Positions 14,259 through 16,578 of a stretch of 16,578 nt of DNA are shown here, piece by piece. The stretch comes from Bacillota bacterium. GTDB lineage: Bacteria; Bacillota; Clostridia; Clostridiales; Caloramatoraceae. The notes under the pieces were generated by a model that searched no databases, had not been told where the DNA came from, and was given only the letters and a program-made list of their open reading frames with translations. Made by a program: the position numbers and the translations under genes. The DNA is taken from contig JAEZLD010000019.1 of the NCBI GenBank assembly GCA_023415335.1, positions 1 through 16,578 of the forward strand. The letters are read 5' to 3'. Every line of letters starts with the position of its first letter. Within the stretch, counting starts at the first letter, position 1.

Positions 14259-14286
14259 ATGACAGCTTTTAAGTGACCTCTATAAC
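14259..14286 (+). promoter_or_regulatory. Promoter of the radical SAM operon
   Basis: ATGACA (14259-14264) and TATAAC (14281-14286), each 5 of 6 to consensus, are 16 bases apart. Transcription would start near 14293, about 50 bases before the ATG at 14343. Confidence 0.5.
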
Positions 14287-14342
14287 TGCACAATCGAGGA
14301 ATTGCAACACGGAGCTAAATTTTGAAAATGGGAGCAATTGAG

Positions 14343-15245
14343 ATGAAAGTGTCTTCTTTTCTGCAGCTTGCCAGCTTTGGCATAAAAACAATCCTTTTCC
14401 GTAAAAAAGAGCCTATCCTTGGAACGGTTATAGTTACAGATAAGTGCAACCTGAAATGCAGGCATTGTTCTGTCAACAATATAACCGCAATCATTCACCC
14501 ATATGAGCAGATTAAAAAGGAAATGAAGCAGCTGTACGATATGGGGGTTCGCATTCTCTTTTTTTGTGGCGGTGAAACCTTCATGTGGAAGGATAGTGGA
14601 AAAACCCTCCGTGACCTTGTGATTGAAGCAAAGCAGATGGGTTTTCTTATAGTCAACGTGGTTACCAATGGAACATTTCCCATAGACCTGCCTGAAGCAG
14701 ACCTGATTCTTCTCAGCTTAGACGGAGACAGGGAGCGTCATAATGAAATACGAGGAGATACCTATGATATAATTATAGAGAACATTAAAAATGCCACATC
14801 AGATAATATATGCTTTTATATGGCAATCAACCAGATAAACAAGGATGCCATAAGGGATGTATGCATAACTGCAAGAGATACCAGAAATGTACGGGCAGTG
14901 TCCTTCAACTTCCACACTCCATATCCGGATACAAGGGAACTGGCTTTATCAAAGGAAGAAAAGGCAGAATGCTGCGGGGTTATTTCTCAAATGATGGATG
15001 AAGGTGCTCCGGTGTTCAATCTCAAAACCGCATTTCCGTATTTGATTGACAATAGCTTTCCAACACCTTGTTATCAATGTGTTGTAGTGGAAAACGGGAA
15101 AGTCAGCACCTGTGGACGGTGCATTGATGTACCGGGACTATGCGAAAAATGCGGTTACTTCTTTGTTGCGGAATACACTCTTTTGTTCCGCGGCAACATC
15201 AGGATTATTTTTGAAATGCTGAAAACTTATTTGAAGTATGTATAG
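14343..15245 (+). CDS. Radical SAM protein with three C-terminal CxxC pairs
   Basis: A 300-residue radical SAM enzyme. The [4Fe-4S]-binding CNLKCRHC (C35, C39, C42) follows a short N-terminal helix, and GGE (76-78) is the SAM-contact motif. The C-terminus carries C243/C246, C257/C260 and C267/C270, three CxxC pairs that could hold one or two extra iron-sulfur clusters or zinc. The spacing does not fit the SPASM pattern well, so a twitch-like or novel auxiliary domain is possible. ATG 14343 has GGGAG 8 bases upstream; ATG 14328 and TTG 14322 in the same frame are less well placed. The substrate is unknown, and no precursor-peptide ORF with a ribosome binding site lies next to it. The stop overlaps the ribosome binding site of the next radical SAM gene, so the two are translated together. 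Confidence 0.82.
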   Translation: MKVSSFLQLASFGIKTILFRKKEPILGTVIVTDKCNLKCRHCSVNNITAIIHPYEQIKKEMKQLYDMGVRILFFCGGETFMWKDSGKTLRDLVIEAKQMGFLIVNVVTNGTFPIDLPEADLILLSLDGDRERHNEIRGDTYDIIIENIKNATSDNICFYMAINQINKDAIRDVCITARDTRNVRAVSFNFHTPYPDTRELALSKEEKAECCGVISQMMDEGAPVFNLKTAFPYLIDNSFPTPCYQCVVVENGKVSTCGRCIDVPGLCEKCGYFFVAEYTLLFRGNIRIIFEMLKTYLKYV

Positions 15246-15252
15246 GTGAAGT

Positions 15253-16506
15253 ATGAGTATAATTATAGACCTGACAAGAATGTGGCTTACTCGTTCTGTA
15301 AAGCCCTTTGTATTTAAAAACGAATATGACCAGCAGCTTCCTTACGGCGATTGCCAGAGTATGGGGCTCTACGTCCACATACCCTTCTGCAAAAGCATAT
15401 GCAGCTTCTGCCCCTATTGCAAGGTTGTATACTCAGAAGAAAAGGCTGAAGGATATATTGATTCCCTGCTTCAGGAAATTAACATTGTAGGAAGTCAAAT
15501 GGAGAGGAAGAAGCAGGTTACCAGCCTGTATTTTGGAGGGGGAACGCCGGCTCTTATGGCAGACTCTCTAAAGAAAATCATAGATGCCATCAGGGAACAT
15601 TTTATCATTACAGAAGGCATAGGAGCAGAGCTGCACCCGGACAATGTAACTGTACCTGTCCTTCAAAGGCTGAAGGAGGCTGGTGTTACTAAAATCAGCA
15701 TAGGCATACAGTCCTTTCAGGAAAAATACCAGACAATTTTAGGGCGTAAGGCTGTAGATGTGAAAGCTTTAGCAAAGGCGCTGAATACAGTGCACTTTGA
15801 AACAGTGTCCATGGATTTTATATTTGCCCTGCCTGGCCAGACCTTTGAGGACTTGAAGGGTGATATTGATACTGCTTTTGCAAATGGTGCAAACCATATT
15901 GCCATTTATCCGTTTATAGATTTTACATTTACATCAAGCACTGTACCTGCAATGAATAAAAAGGAAAAGCGCAGACTGCTGGATGCAATCACACTCTACT
16001 GTGGGAGCAAAGGGTATGTCCGCAGTTCTATATGGACCTTTTCCAGTGAAGAGCGGGCCAGTTATTCTTCCATGACAAGGGACAACTTCCTTGGTTTTGG
16101 CTGTTCTGCAACGACACTGCTTAAAGACCAGTTTAAAATCAACACCTTTTCTGTGGAGGAATACTGCAAGAGGATAGATGAGGGAAAGCTCCCAACCTCC
16201 CTGACCATCCGTTTTTCACTAAGGCAGAGAATGGTATATTACCTGTTCTGGACTATGTACAGTACAAAGGTACAAGCCAAGGACTTTCAACAGTTCTTCG
16301 GGGTTCCTCTAAAAAAGATGTATGGCTTTGAACTATTTATTGCTAAGCTTTTAGGCTTTTTTGAGGAAAAGGATGGGGTATATAGTATGACACTGAAGGG
16401 AGCCTTCTATTACCACTACTATGAAAACTTCTATACCCTTGCATACATAGATAAAATGTGGGGGATCATGAGGGAGGAGGCCTTCCCGGAAGGAATAGAA
16501 TTATAA
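15253..16506 (+). CDS. HemN-like radical SAM protein (coproporphyrinogen III oxidase family)
   Basis: A 417-residue protein of the HemN/HemW superfamily. YVHIPFCKSICSFCPYC gives the cluster cysteines C46, C50 and C53, with C56 in place of HemN's CxC. FGGGTP (94-99) contacts SAM, and SIGIQSFQ and FALPGQTFEDL are family core blocks. From about residue 315 (RFSLRQRMVYYLFW...) there is a HemN_C-like winged region. Such proteins are often annotated as coproporphyrinogen oxidase, yet many act as heme chaperones, methyltransferases or unknowns. Pairing with a second radical SAM gene argues against routine heme synthesis. AGGTGA overlaps the previous stop codon and is 3-4 bases from ATG 15253. The operon ends at the terminator at 16523. 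Confidence 0.83.
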   Translation: MSIIIDLTRMWLTRSVKPFVFKNEYDQQLPYGDCQSMGLYVHIPFCKSICSFCPYCKVVYSEEKAEGYIDSLLQEINIVGSQMERKKQVTSLYFGGGTPALMADSLKKIIDAIREHFIITEGIGAELHPDNVTVPVLQRLKEAGVTKISIGIQSFQEKYQTILGRKAVDVKALAKALNTVHFETVSMDFIFALPGQTFEDLKGDIDTAFANGANHIAIYPFIDFTFTSSTVPAMNKKEKRRLLDAITLYCGSKGYVRSSIWTFSSEERASYSSMTRDNFLGFGCSATTLLKDQFKINTFSVEEYCKRIDEGKLPTSLTIRFSLRQRMVYYLFWTMYSTKVQAKDFQQFFGVPLKKMYGFELFIAKLLGFFEEKDGVYSMTLKGAFYYHYYENFYTLAYIDKMWGIMREEAFPEGIEL

Positions 16507-16522
16507 TTACAAATCAACCATG

Positions 16523-16555
16523 AGCAGCTGAGGAAAGACCAGCTGCTGTTTTTTT
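16523..16555 (+). terminator. Rho-independent terminator of the radical SAM operon
   Basis: AGCAGCTG (16523-16530) pairs with CAGCTGCT (16540-16547) around a 9-base loop and is followed, after one G, by seven T residues (16549-16555). Confidence 0.85.
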
Positions 16556-16578
16556 GTGTGACGGAAATGGTTTATAAG

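Noticed and set aside
14208..14342. Precursor peptide for the radical SAM enzymes
   Set aside because: Only very short frames are present (for example five codons from 14260) and none has a ribosome binding site.

Overview
The window looks like chromosomal DNA from a low-GC, anaerobic, endospore-forming Firmicute, most likely Clostridium or a close relative. Pointers are the heavy use of ATA (Ile) and AGG (Arg) codons, strong AGGAGG-type ribosome binding sites, short U-tract terminators, a CotF-like spore coat pair, two bacteriohemerythrins, a fused FeoA-FeoB ferrous iron transporter and two radical SAM enzymes. No rRNA, tRNA, CRISPR array, insertion sequence or phage gene was recognised.

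Layout. 1-231: 3' end of a YbhB/YbcL (PEBP-like) protein. 443-2954, + strand: a CDP-alcohol phosphatidyltransferase, a short leader ORF lying in alternative RNA hairpins, a DHA3-type MFS exporter and an overlapping GNAT acetyltransferase. 3082-4437: an 8-oxoguanine deaminase-like amidohydrolase. 4536-5411: two tandem bacteriohemerythrins. 5481-6026, - strand: dCTP deaminase, ending at a terminator shared with the hemerythrins. 6178-7734: an ABC-F ATPase with its own promoter and terminator.

7735-10980 is AT-rich and looks accessory. It holds a MerR-type regulator fused to two membrane segments and a zinc ribbon, a five-helix membrane protein of unknown function, a cluster of palindromes (one inside the coding region), a decayed copy of part of a GNAT gene, and two GNAT genes behind an exact-consensus promoter.

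11012-11534, - strand: a two-gene spore coat (CotF-like) unit. 11803-14160: FeoAB, behind a TTGACA/TATGAT promoter whose -10 lies inside one arm of a 10-bp inverted repeat with a Fur-like sequence. 14343-16506: a two-gene operon of radical SAM enzymes, one with three C-terminal CxxC pairs and one HemN-like, closed by a terminator.

Possible themes are iron and oxygen handling (hemerythrins, FeoAB, radical SAM enzymes), nucleotide cleaning (8-oxoguanine deaminase, dCTP deaminase) and drug or translation stress (MFS exporter with leader ORF, ABC-F, GNATs). The links between these groups are inferred from proximity only. The best candidates for undescribed biology are the membrane-tethered MerR/zinc-ribbon protein with its membrane neighbour, the MFS leader attenuator, and the radical SAM pair.
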